Shown here: positions 51,015-62,247 of the stretch, piece after piece
How positions within the stretch are numbered: position 1 is the first letter of the stretch
How the letters are laid out: each line of letters starts with the position of its first letter
From: Paramacrobiotus metropolitanus
Lineage: Eukaryota; Tardigrada; Eutardigrada; Parachela; Macrobiotidae
NCBI RefSeq assembly: GCF_019649055.1
Contig: NW_026570231.1
Coordinates: 372,001 to 436,000 of the forward strand
DNA: 64,000 nucleotides
Reading direction: 5' to 3'
Program-made: the position numbers and the translations under genes
Notes under the pieces: generated by a model
What the model was told of the DNA's origin: nothing
Databases searched by the model: none
Seen by the model: only the letters and a program-made list of their open reading frames with translations

Positions 51015-52100
51015 TCACTTCTCATTGCTCCTTGCCTCCTTAGAAGACTTCTTTGGAGATTTTTTATGGCGCAAGGAATCCTTCTTTGAATGTTCTCTAC
51101 TAGAAGCCGCCGCCAATCGCGCTTTCGTTCGGCTGGTGTCCAACTTCTTTCCCTCAAATTTCACATTGTGCAAGGCCCAATTGGCAATGACCAAGAAGGG
51201 ATATTTATCCGCCTGCTGACGATCCAGGCCGTCCTTTTCCTCCTTCAGCTTATTAGTTTCTTCCCGAAGATTGTTGCGTGACTTGAGAAGTTCCTCGTAG
51301 GAAGGCAGTTTGCGGATACTGCTGGCCATATCGAGATACTCTTTAAATCGTGCCTCCGTCTTATTCGCCTGCTCCAGTTTCTTTTGTTGGTTGGCGATCT
51401 GGTTCTTCACGTCCTCGATGGCCAGCGCCAATTCATCGGGCAAACGAGCATCCGTCTCGGCGTTTCTCCGCACTGATTCAGCACAACAGGTGAGTCTAGT
51501 CAGTGTCAGCTCCTCACAGCGCAAAAACATCTGCACTTTCTCAAACAGCACTTCCAGTTCCCGGCGTGTCTGCTGCTCTCGCACGGCACTGACAAAGGCA
51601 AAAATATTCGCTGTTAATGTTTTGATGCCGCGATGACTGCTGGCAATGGGATTGCCCGCTTCAAACATGAGTTTGCGCCGAATGATTGCGTCGTCCGTGT
51701 TGGAAAGAGAGGTCTTCTTTGGCATGGTAGCAATAGCGAGCGGCGTCCATCGCGCCAACTCAGTATCGCGCACCGGCGGGCCTTTAGATTCTTCTTCTTT
51801 CGTAATGGTCGGGGGTTCTGCGGACGCAATAAGCAAAGGCTTGAGTGTTGCCAGAACAGGTTTACTACTGCTGGAGGAGTCTCGCAGGCTGGGAGATGGA
51901 CGCACTGTTTCGGCAAGAGCAGGGAGAGGATCGACAATTTTCAGCTTGGGAGTATATGGGGCAATGGAGGATGAGGATGATTCTGAAGTATTCGATGGGG
52001 AACCGAGTTTGGGCTTTTTAGAAGGCGACGGGTTGACTATCTCTTGTTCCGAAGCACGTACTGGAGACACAGGCTCAAACAAATCCTTTTTCGATGACAT
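51015..52100 (-). CDS. THOC7: THO complex subunit 7-like protein, 361 aa
   Basis: One uninterrupted reading frame. The ATG at 52100 (MSSKKDLFEPVSPV) is preferred; an upstream in-frame ATG at 52169 would add 23 residues. Residues 1-155 are Ser/Pro-rich and disordered. From about residue 157, TDDAIIRRKLMFEAGN matches the start of THOC7, then helices (LEVLFEKVQMFLRCEE, IEDVKNQIANQQKKLEQ) form a long coiled coil, with RKLPSYEELLKSRNNL and a final LVIANWALHNVKFEG. The tail is basic (KKSPKKSSKEARSNEK). THOC7 pairs with THOC5 in the THO/TREX complex that couples transcription to mRNA export. The long N-terminal extension and lack of introns are unusual; a retrocopy origin is possible. The assignment rests on the helix pattern and the DD-IIRRKL start. 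Confidence 0.75.
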   Translation of the reverse strand: MSSKKDLFEPVSPVRASEQEIVNPSPSKKPKLGSPSNTSESSSSSIAPYTPKLKIVDPLPALAETVRPSPSLRDSSSSSKPVLATLKPLLIASAEPPTITKEEESKGPPVRDTELARWTPLAIATMPKKTSLSNTDDAIIRRKLMFEAGNPIASSHRGIKTLTANIFAFVSAVREQQTRRELEVLFEKVQMFLRCEELTLTRLTCCAESVRRNAETDARLPDELALAIEDVKNQIANQQKKLEQANKTEARFKEYLDMASSIRKLPSYEELLKSRNNLREETNKLKEEKDGLDRQQADKYPFLVIANWALHNVKFEGKKLDTSRTKARLAAASSREHSKKDSLRHKKSPKKSSKEARSNEK

Positions 52101-52289
52101 AGTGTGAGGTGTAGGAGGAGAAGAACTTGTCAAAACCACAAGATTCAAAGATATCCAATCATCGCACATACAGAAAGCAAGTTGCTGCGTTGCAGTACTT
52201 CTATAATAAATTATTTTAATGCTGATAAGTGATAGATGATATTATTACTACTCTGAATCACGGTACGCACACCCGAATGCGGATTGTAT

Positions 52290-52840
52290 GGAGGCACTGC
52301 TGTTATATTGCTATACTCGTAATACACTCACCTGAAGGCGGTGTCAGTCCCGGGGTCCGGCGCGCACTACCCGCACTGGTCCCGCAGCATGTCTTGGTAA
52401 CAACGCCTTCCGTATTTGTGTTGCGGTGCGCCTGGGAGCACTAATCGTTACTCCCCACGTTTGGCGTTTGTGTTTGTGACGGGCTGGTGACGATCTGGGC
52501 CGGCACGGGCTTCGCTATTAACGTTCAGCCGGAAGATTGCCGCGACACGATGGTATCAGCAGGGAGTTTACCTGCGCCTGAAGGCGGCCGGTTTCCCAGC
52601 CAGAATGGAGCCCATAGGTCTGTCTGTGAAAGATCTCCAAATTCCGGCTGTGATTTCTCTTGTACTATGGAAGCGTGGAACGCCGCTGGCAGTGGATGTA
52701 ACCTGCGTGGACACTGGATGCCTTGTACACTGGCCGTACGTACAGCTGTGATCGAAGAAACAGCAGCGGTGCACGCGGAAAGAGGATTAGTTAATCAAGC
52801 ATCGTTGGCTGCAGCGAAGATGTTACTTTATACCTGAATT
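52290..52840 (+). mobile_element. Decayed copy of the nuclease-domain retroelement
   Basis: Read across several frames, the sequence gives VYLRLKAAGFPARMEPIGLS, then VLWKRGTPLAVDVTCVDTG. This lines up with the better copy downstream (LASAGFESELEPQGI, then LTPWER, then LAWDATWVNTM). Many stops and frameshifts are present. It lies head-to-tail just upstream of the second copy. Confidence 0.6.
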
Positions 52841-53027
52841 CTACGGACCATGGGGAGATGGAACTAAATAAAACGCTATAGTGGAGAAAGTTGGAAACGG
52901 CATAGCTACCGCCACAGTTAGCGACCAAGCAACGGGCAAAAGAGTTTTGTAAATTTGTTAAGCAGCGGCTGTCTTAATTACTGTTGTAATACGCATAAAT
53001 ACTGTAGTAATACGCCCTACGCTTAAA

Positions 53028-53555
53028 TACCTGAACGCCATTGTGAAGCGCACCCTCGCATCGGCCGGCTTCGAAAGCGAACTAGAACCACAAGGTATCT
53101 TCCCTACAGACAGCAAGCGCCCAGACGGCGTTACCTTGACACCATGGGAGAGACCGAGAGAGGACGGATGTTGGCATGGGATGCCACTTGGGTCAACACA
53201 ATGGCCATATCGCACATCGTCGCGACATCCGCACGAGCGGGAGCAGCAGCAGCACAGGCAGAGAGCAGGGCAAGATCGAGAAATATCGCGATATCGGCCA
53301 GGACTACCTATTCCGTGCTCTGGGTTTTGAGACGCTCGGACCGCCCGGACCGGAAGCTGTCCGCACAATAACGGAATTCGGACAGAAAATACGACAGGAA
53401 ACCGGCGAAAAACGAGCCACGGAATATCTTCGCCAGCGGATCAGCATATAAATCCAACGAGGAAATGCGGCATCGATCATGGGGACGGCGCCGATGGGAG
53501 CTAATTTAGACCAACTTTTTTCTGTGATTAGGCCGCCTGTGTCGATTGATGCTTA
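53028..53555 (+). mobile_element. 5'-truncated, frameshifted copy of the nuclease-domain retroelement
   Basis: Segments, in order: VKRTLASAGFESELEPQG, SKRPDGVTLTPWER, (frameshift near 53155) GRMLAWDATWVNTMAISHIV, (frameshift near 53270) KIEKYRDIGQDYLFRALGF, ETLGPPGPEAVRTI, EYLRQRISI, an in-frame TAA, then IQRGNAASIMGTAP and VIRPPVSIDA with a stop at 53553-53555. At least two frameshifts and one stop show it is dead. It is the most complete of four family fragments in the window. The KRPDG...WDAT pair resembles a PD-(D/E)xK nuclease core (inference). Confidence 0.75.
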
Positions 53556-55122
53556 ATCAGTGATAGTTTCCGAAGCTTTTGTTAAAACTACTCGTGTTGT
53601 TAATGGTGATGACTTTAATAAATGACACTGTAGTAATTTCTTAGTAACAGAACGAGGAAATGCGATATAGAAGTATACCGTATGTGTGATGGGTACAATC
53701 CTTGAAAAGGAGAGCATAGACGTGTTTTGGTTAAGATATTGTTGTAGTACGGTTTGTACTTGCTTCAAGCCAGGCACAGTTTTTACACAGTTTGTATTTT
53801 AAGTGATACCCGGTCCTGGTGATACTTATTAAAACGTCAATATTTTTCTAAAAAACGTGAACACAAAAAACACTCTAATAAACTTATTGTTAGGTACTTC
53901 TACATCTAAATGACTGGGTAGATTATTTAGATTATTTAATGTAAGTAATAAGAATAAAGTTATTCGTTAATCGAGTACAGTACTGCCTGTACTGGGTATC
54001 GTAGTGGTTATAGCCGTTAAAATGAAAATGCTGATACATACTACGGTAGTACATAGGCTGAAACATAAACCCCGTGCAAGTTGCAACCCAGCTAATTTAT
54101 CTTTTGCCGGGACTGGAACCCGTGCGGAATTCTGGGAAAATCTGCGGATCGCGGGAGTTTGTGAACTACAGTTTCTTATTGTTCAAGCACAACACGTATT
54201 TTTGAACCACTAAGAAACTAGCTGCACAATGCGCCTTTATTGTTTTTCAACTTTTGCCCGGCCTGGCAGTATCTATTAAAAATTGCTACTTAGTAATGGA
54301 AATAATCATCTAATTAGCACCCAGCTCCGATTCAGTCTATAATTTTGCTTTTCGCAATCACAGTGATCATTTGGAATGTTTTCGAGAATGTATAGAGAGG
54401 TTCCCGAAACAATGTACAAGTAATGTACTCGAGTACAAGGGCACCTCAAATTGTGCTCCAGGTTTTAATCGTCCACAATTAAGTTCCACTGGATGTTAAC
54501 GGAAGCAGTACTCTTACCCTCGAGTTACGACCGTTTTTCCTCCTGTTACTGTTCTATCACTTCTATGTAACCAGCTTTAGCTGGTGCTCAACTGGTCGCC
54601 CGTTATGATTTCAACATAAACACCGTATCGTATAAGCACTATATCGATTTTTGGTTTTTGTTATCGTTTTTGCCGGGAAAACTTGTGAGCGCCATTTAAT
54701 TACATTCGTGGTAAACATTCAGTGCATCTCAGGCATGAATGGAGCATCTGGCTGCACTTGAATTTATCGCAATCACAATGACCTTTTAACCACAGGGCTT
54801 CATTTAGCTGTTTTCAATTAATAATCGCAGCACTGAACAGTAATCTTAAGTGGGAGTAACAGAATGGCCATAAAATGAATCGGCACATTATGTGATCTGG
54901 AAGATTTGTTATAGTGATTTGTTATTGAACACGATCACGATGGTAATTGACGTAACGCAGCAATTCAAATTTTACAGCCACTAGCGGCATCGGCATTCGA
55001 AAGGTTAATTAAAGCCAAACTGGACGTGGCAGTTTGAGGTTGGTTAAAGGAATAACATGGCTTTTGACATCTTTGTTATAGCTGTTGGATACAAAAACTA
55101 ATTGCGCAAAGGTGTTCTCGTT
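53556..55122. other. Intergenic below the PDF gene
   Basis: The PDF 3' UTR should lie just below 55123. Short GTAC-rich clusters occur near 53968 and 54415. No coding sequence is supported. Confidence 0.5.
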
Positions 55123-56277
55123 TTATCGACCTTTGTCCTTCAGAAGCCGAGGAAGACCGATCAGACTGAAAAAGGGAATCGCGTGAATCGGTGAACGGTT
55201 GAATGCGCGAATGCACGTGCTAATGATCGGGAAATTGTTGCGTACTAAGTCAGGTGAAGTTACCTGTTCAACACTTCGGCATTTCGTTTTTCGGTAGACA
55301 GATAATCGCTGTAGTCATTCGAGCTTGCGATCTTCAGGATGTAGGTAGCCAAACTGGCAATTGCCTATAACAATATTTCGAAAAAAACTGAAACGGGACA
55401 GGGCGTATTTGGTAATGGTCATCTTTTGTCGTTACGGTCATCTACAGTTACGCACTGCAAAGATTCTTTAATTTTTGCTACACCTGTAGAGTTCTCCAGT
55501 TTGAGTGCAATCTGGGCTTTGCTGAAGCCAACAAACATATGGAAATTTTCCATCGCAAAAGAAAATTACGACTTCCTTTGATGCTTATAAAATCTTTAAT
55601 TATATACTTATGTTTTCGATTAGAGATCTTTATTCTGAATTACAAGTTTCACTATTTAACCGCTTTGTACTCAACCGAGAACAATTAACTTTCATTGAAA
55701 AGAGATTTCTAATCCAGCTGACGAAATTTATGCATTTGCATTTAATGTTGACACTAACCATTATAAACAACTTCGAACTTACACGAAGTAAGTTTACAAA
55801 ACTCTAACGTTTCTATAATTGTTTCAAACTTTGGCCGGAAATTAATTAATTACACCTTGTTAGTACCTGGGCAATAATCAACACAAGTAACAGAACGATA
55901 GATAACACTAAAAATATTAAAAAGTGAAACAAACCGAAACAGCGACGTTTCGGAACATCAGGTACTATAATACTTCTAACAATATGTACTTATACCGAAA
56001 ATCAGGTGCCCTACAGGCTACAGACAGTTAGTGTGGTGTCTAAATAGAGGTATTTCACTGGCTTGTGAAATGTACAAAATTACTGTACATTCATGTAAAT
56101 ATACAATAATTAGAATAACCAACATAGATACATGAAAAATAATTTCAAAATACGTTAAGCTGATACCTGTCGCTGGCTGGTAGAAAGGTCACCATTTCCA
56201 TCTCCAACAGGCGACGCCGCAATCATTTGGGACGCCAGCACGCAAACAGCAACCAACGCAAAGAAAACAGCCTTCAT
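55123..56277 (-). CDS. PDF: Pigment-dispersing factor (PDF) neuropeptide precursor, 84 aa
   Basis: Coding exons 56277-56167, 55364-55264 and 55165-55123, all GT-AG with matching phases (0, 2). Exon 1 is a signal peptide (MKAVFFALVAVCVLASQ). Exon 2 gives a spacer (AIASLATYILKIASS), then STEKR and NAEVLN. Exon 3 completes SLIGLPRLLKDK-GR and a stop. Cleavage after KR and amidation from the Gly give NAEVLNSLIGLPRLLKDK-amide, 18 residues. That is the length and pattern of arthropod PDF/PDH (N-S/A-E-xx-NSL-x-G-LP-xxx-x-D-x-amide); the NAEV start is like nematode PDF peptides. It should be secreted from neurons and act on the class B receptor PDFR; in insects it synchronises the clock network (family knowledge). 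An intron splits codon 7 of the mature peptide. A TATA box lies upstream. Confidence 0.92.
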
Positions 56278-56529
56278 GGTAATTGTTTTTTGATATTTCA
56301 CCCTGCAAAATGCGCATGTTTATTTCTAACCGGTTATCAAGCAACATGAAAATGAATGACAAAGATCGACATAATCTATTTTGGGAAGATATTAATGCTA
56401 CTGACACGATGAGCGAACAAAGTGATAGGAATCTGCCATTTCAAGCCGGAAGAGCATGGAGATGTAGAAATTAGCCACTTGCCACAGCAGATGGACAGAG
56501 AAATTAAATGGAAAACAAGCATCACTTAC

Positions 56530-56650
56530 CCGTTAAAACTTGTCAGCGATTTCCGGCTTGTACAGGATGGAAGTAATAGTGAGAGTGTAATGTCACTATG
56601 ACTATATCGTGTCTACGTCCCAAGTGAACGCGGTGGCGGTCTTTATATAT
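56530..56650 (-). promoter_or_regulatory. TATA promoter and 5' UTR exon of the PDF gene
   Basis: On minus, TATATAAAG at 56649-56641 is a good TATA box. A transcription start about 30 bases on would give a 5' UTR exon ending at a GTAAGTG donor at 56529. The acceptor TGCAG before 56302 brings the UTR to the ATG at 56277. TATA promoters are typical of tightly regulated secreted-peptide genes. Confidence 0.7.
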
Positions 56651-59532
56651 TAAGTATTGGTCTGGTGCGATAATGGTTGTGATTTCGCTGTATTATGCAT
56701 TAGAAATGTGACTGGGAATTAGCTGATGACGCTGATTTCCGGTGCGTCAGCCAGCCCAATTGTGGCATGGTTAATCTCTGGATGAGCAGGCTGCTGTCAC
56801 TTTATACACTACACTAACTTTCTGTAGGGCTTCCACTTGGCTTTTCTTGATTCAATTCAGTCAGAATACTGAATTTACTAAGGTGGAAAAGTGAAACGCG
56901 TTTGGCGGTTGGCGTTCTCAGGGATAGGCTTGATTTTCAACATAGTTCGCTACCGGCACACTGCAACAGCACTTTCTGGGTTTGCGAATACTTTACAATG
57001 AATGACAGTAAAGAATATTGATTTGCATTTACTGTACTTAGAATTTACTATTTATTTGTAAATAATATGGAAATCATATGGAAATGAAAAACGAATTCGT
57101 AGTAAAATGGATGCCAAGATCATTTAACCGTTTTTTAAATCACAGTCACATTAAACCAGATTTTCTAGGGATAAATCAAACTAGTCCTGTCAAAAACTAA
57201 TGCACTTAATAAGGATGAATCTACTCTATAACTATAATGCTCGCTATCGCCAGCCGCATACCTATCAGTTTCCGGTCAGAGTTTTCACATTTGCATTATT
57301 CTGCCGGTGCCTGAGAACTGACACAACGGTTCGCAAATATCTATGTTACGCAACTAAACCTGACCATTACAAATCAAGTTTTGGTTTTTCATGTCTTACT
57401 AAAAAGTCGCTTCACTTGGCAGTGTTTTTTGCAACGAAAAGACTCTGATCATGAATTCTTAGCCAAAGTACAGATATTTTATGTTATGTATTTCAGTTTT
57501 CTATGGATACCGATGCTGTTGAATTTTGGGTATTATACTGTAATTAAATTTTCATGGCATTGTACACACACAGACAGTCACCGCAAGCGTGTACTAGTAC
57601 TATGCCCACTATATGTTTTTATTATTATTAGAAAATGTGTGACTTGTTAGGAGTTATACTAGCAAAACAATGGGAACTTTTTGGAGTGCAGCTAATATAA
57701 CGAGGGAATGTAGGCCTTTTTAAGTGCTTTCAGCCGTTATTTTACTGGGAATCAGTTATTTTGACGCACAGCATCTTTTAGGGAATGTATAATAAAATAT
57801 TACAGTTCGTGATAGGCAGAATTTTGGAAAAGGGCTTACAGTTCTTTTGTGATTTCGGTCATGCCGTCTCACGTGTTTATTCACAGGGTCAACTGAATCA
57901 TGTTTTCTGATTTACAACAGACCACGCTACACGGTAAAGGGATACCACCATAATGGCTTCGGTTTCTTTGTGTCAGAATCGTATTATTTTACCAAACGAT
58001 ACAATGTCATACTGTGCCCTTTTAGGTGTGGTGGCATCCCACACCATTTTACGCGTGGTAGAGGAGTATTCCTGAGTGTGAGGGTGCCGATCATTGATTT
58101 CCGCCAGGGCAAATACATAATATATAGACACGAAGGACGTTGAAACACTGCTTTAATGTCCGTAACCTAAATATGTTCATGTAGCGAAGCTAATCTTAAA
58201 ATATGAATATAGAAGGTATCTTCGGGTAAACTGTCATGCCATTCGTTTTTAAATAATTTGCATTCAGAATCAAACAGAGCTATTAATTTATTACAGTACT
58301 GAAACAAAAGATGACGAGCGTATATTCGATTACGCATGGCAGTACTAAATAATCTTTTTAGTACCGCCATGGATTACGACATTGCTAGTGCCATAGTTGC
58401 ACAAGGCATCCAAAAAGTAATACTGTATTCAGTGTATTGTACTAATAAATATTGGAGATATACAAGTATGTACTGTATTTGATCGTGAGATCAATATGTA
58501 CCAGCATGCTGAACCTGAACTCTTTGTTGACTAGCTAAACCATGGACATAATTTGCTCATGACCTTTGGTAGTCCCTACGGTTAACAATTCAGGACACGC
58601 GATAGTCAGCTGACGATGTATCCGCTGTCAGTGTTGCTGCATCTTCCGAATCGAGTATTGTTGCATTTATAGGACGTTACCCGTATGGCGCTTGAATGCA
58701 CATGCACAACTGTAAAGTTCCTCCGGAAAAGGAATTAAGAATAATAATTCGCGCTGACACTGATAACCAGAGCTCTGGCATGATGACAGAAAAACTATAG
58801 TCACTTATACTTAGTCCTTTCACAAGCATACATTTCAAAAGTGCGGTTATGCATGTGCATTGTGCAGTTATGCGTTGCATTTTAAAGGTCAGGAAATTCA
58901 TCAAAATTCCATGGCGTAAATAAGTCAACATCATATATACAGTGTACAAGTACTATATCAGTGTTATGCAGATGGATATGAAAACATTTTCATCGATTAT
59001 TACGATTGTCTACATAAATTATTCAAAATGAGGATTGCTGTGATTATCTGATTTAATTGCTCGGGATTCTTGTATCGGTACGATTAATATTAGCGTTCTC
59101 TTGTTGAATAATTATTATGTATTTTCGTTTCTAAATGGGGATATTTCCGAGCATCCCAACAAGCGTTGCAATAGTTGAAGTATGCAAACAATAGAAGAAA
59201 TACGTTCCGTGCTTTCTCTATAATAGAAAATCACTTTGGTATGGAAAGTGTACTGTGTTTCACAGTGTTACTGCTTCGACAGACGTTAAGCATATTTTAG
59301 CAAGCCGCTGTAACGTTTGCCGACTAAAACGGTCCGCAGGCAAAATATATTTTTGGACAAACCTTCAGGGTATACACGACAACAAGCCAGTCATTGTGAA
59401 CTGCACTACCGAACAATTATCCTCGTTTGCCTTGCTATTACGTACTTCTTGGCCAGAAGTCGAGAGAAAAAGGCGCTGATAATACAGTCTCTGCTGCAGA
59501 ATAACACAGCTTAATTAATTCACGCTAGAGAC
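56651..59532. other. 2.9 kb intergenic between divergent PDF and CYB561 genes
   Basis: The upstream regions of both genes lie here. An imperfect hairpin (GGCAGTACTAAA against TTTAGTACCGCC) lies near 58338-58370. No coding sequence is supported. Confidence 0.5.
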
Positions 59533-60932
59533 ATGGGATCGTACACTAGAGTCTCGGAAACCCGTGAAGTCCGGACAACCGGACCCAATGCGGCCGGTCT
59601 ACATGGTTCCGGACATGGATCCGGCCAGCATCGACCGAAGTGGCTGTGGGGATGGGTCGGTGTCTATGTTTTATTAGGCATTCTGGCGCTGGTCTTCATT
59701 GGCCTGTGGATCAGTGCCGATAACGGTGTACAATGGGAAAACCCGGCTGAGCCCCGACTGATGTTCAACTATCATCCGCTGTTCATGATTCTGGGGTTTC
59801 TCTTCATTTCTGGCATGAGTACGTACCGAATAGTTGATACTTATTAAGAAGAATTTATCAGACTGTCAGGAAAGTGATGTAGTAGGCATGTTGTTTAAAT
59901 TTAACGTCTCTTGATTATAGCTAATCTAATCTACCGCATGTTTCCGGATGGCAATGTGACCGCTCTGAAAATAACTCATTCCCTTCTCCAGTTGACCGCC
60001 TTCATTCTGATGTGCTGCGGCGTGGTATGTGTGTTTTGTCGGGCAATAAAATTTGTTTTACACTGTTACCTAAACGATGGAAATAATTCTAATATAATAT
60101 TCTGTGTGGTTTACTTGTAGTATGCAGTCGGATGGTCGAAAGATTATGGACACACCCCCCATGTAGGATCCTCTTGTTGTAATAACAAATTTAAATAAGC
60201 ATGCTGAATTTTTTCTGCTCTCCATTGACGCTGTAGGTGCCCCGACATTTCACATCCGTTCACAGCTGGTGCGGTTTGACTGTCCTGATCATTATGGCAC
60301 TGCAGGTAAAGTTTCCTTGTCCTAAATTCATGATAGTTAACCATTATTTATTTAGGAAAATGCCCATTTATGTGCCATATATTCTCCGTAATAGCGGAAT
60401 TATTTAAAAGTTTCCTTGTTCGTTGTTGCGTATTCTTTTATTTTGCCGAGATTACTTCGTGGAGTCCTAACATCAGTGACATGGATATCGTTAACGATTC
60501 ATCTCTTCATTTCAGTGGGTCTGTGGATTTTTCGGGCTGCTTGTGCCTGGATGCCGCGGTGAACGGTACGTTTAATATTATTAAGCCACCATCAGCCATA
60601 TTTCAGAGAACATGGGTTTCTTTTTTTGAGCTTTTTAAATACTTTTTCTATTTACCAGTCGCCATCAGTACCGCACTACCCACATTTTTACCGGCAACTT
60701 GATCTTCCTGCTGGGAAGCGCGACTGTCTTGATCGGCATTGACTCACTCTCCAAAGCCGACAGCACACTGAACACCTTAGCATTAACCGTGATTGCTTAC
60801 GCCATTCTGGGAGCGTGGTTTCTGTCCACGGGAGCCTTCAAACCAGGCCGTCCTGAACATGTAGATGCCACTACGGAAGAGCGAGCACCACTGACCTCCA
60901 CTGATCGCGCATCTGCTGGATATCTGCCATAA
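59533..60932 (+). CDS. Cytochrome b561 family transmembrane electron carrier A, 274 aa, six exons
   Basis: Exons: 59533-59818, 59921-60024, 60121-60162, 60237-60305, 60516-60565, 60659-60932, all GT-AG and in phase. After a 36-residue soluble start there are six hydrophobic helices, e.g. VYVLLGILALVFIGLWI, LFMILGFLFISGM, LTVLIIMALQWVCGFFGLL. The four haem-binding histidines are all present: H81 (NYHP), H115 (KITHSLL), H153 (SVHSW) and H192 (TTHIFTG). These give two b-type haems, one on each side of the membrane. Family members pass electrons from cytosolic ascorbate to ascorbyl radical or ferric iron in vesicles, lysosomes or at the cell surface. The C-terminal tail is short and acidic. It is the first of a tandem pair; the next gene starts 1.3 kb downstream on the same strand. 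Confidence 0.92.
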
Positions 60933-62247
60933 AAAGATTGATTTATTAAACCGAGGGAATATTTTTGGTATAAGCCTGGTGTATTGGAACATTATATATG
61001 CTGCTTGCTTCGTAGATTGTTTTAGAAAATCAGTGAAGCGGTATAATTTGCTGTAGTATGAACAATTGGCGTTCTTTCTTCGATACGTGCCGTATACCTT
61101 AAAAATAAAACAGCATATCACATGTAACTGGCGCCGTAACCTTTAATTAATGGGATGTGTTGCAGTAATTTATAATTTTTCCATCTTCAAACTAGTACAG
61201 TACATGATGTGGCGTAAATGCACTGCTAAGAGTTCACTGCCAATTATAGTTGTGCACAGAGGATCATAATTACTATTACGAGTACTAATACAAAAAGCAC
61301 AAAAGCAACAGTAAATTAGCGATGGAAAGACAAAATCGAAATTATAGTTAAGAAAAAGCCGCAGAGAACGAGTTCCTATAAGTTTAAAGTAAAGATGTTC
61401 ACAACAACCTTTTTATCGCTAGGTTATTCAATTTTTGTCTTGCGGCACGCAAAGACACATTTAGCAACAAAACATTTTGCTGGAAGCCATTGCCCTTATA
61501 GTCTGGAAAGGAGCACACTAAACAGGGCGTTTGCTGAACTTCTGTACATATAGGAATTACGAAATCTACGACCAGAATTGAAAATATTGCATCTCATATT
61601 TAGTCTTAGCGAATATTACCCTTATAAAATAAAGTCAGATAGGTCGCGCTCTTGATGTTCCAATAGTACAAGTGTACAGTTGCCGCTCAAATACACCACC
61701 ATCATCGCAGCCTTGCTGTAATAATAAACTGTACTTAGTGCAAACATATATATTTTTTCATACACTCAGTATAGCTATCGTCGTACATAATTATTTTTGT
61801 AAGTGCAGTTCTCCGGCTGACGGTTTTTTCATTCGTAGCAAAAGCGTAAACAAATTTCGTTTTAAATAAATCTAATTTCTGCGATTTCCGGGATGAATTT
61901 TTTTTGACTCGCTTGATTTAGAATCTTGGGAATTTATTTTTCAACAACAAAAACTTTTGGGGTTTGCCGTAACATCTAGAGATGAGCTGGCCCCAAGCTC
62001 TTAACGTGCCTCGGAGCAGTTAACAATATTTGCGAAGAAAAACGCCGTTGTCTGCAGCAGTGCCGCAAATCGGTGAAATTCAATGTGTATGTGTCCTAAG
62101 GCCATTGTGAACAAATAAGCCAGTCGAAAAAGAATTCAGCATTCTCGGCTTGCGAGTGTGTGTGTCAGGGCCCAGTTCCATACCGTTTTCCGCTACAGAT
62201 TTCATTAGGGCGACAAGCGCCGCATTGATTTTCCACTTTGCTGTATA
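60933..62247. other. Intergenic between the tandem CYB561 genes
   Basis: No gene is seen. The left arm of an inverted repeat pair lies at 61932-61983. The CYB561-A 3' UTR and CYB561-B promoter should be here. Confidence 0.5.
61932..61983. repeat. Left arm of an inverted repeat pair spanning CYB561-B exons 1-2
   Basis: About 50 bases including CAACAACAAAAACTTTTGGG and GCCGTAACATCTAGAGAT recur as reverse complement at 62857-62908 with only a few mismatches. The two arms bracket exons 1 and 2 of CYB561-B. Confidence 0.85.

Noticed and set aside
51633-52107. Plus-strand frames of 113 and 153 codons
   Set aside because: Antisense shadows of THOC7.
52487-52837. 116-codon plus-strand frame as a novel gene
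   Set aside because: Other frames of the same stretch match the retroelement family, so this frame is an off-frame reading of a dead copy.
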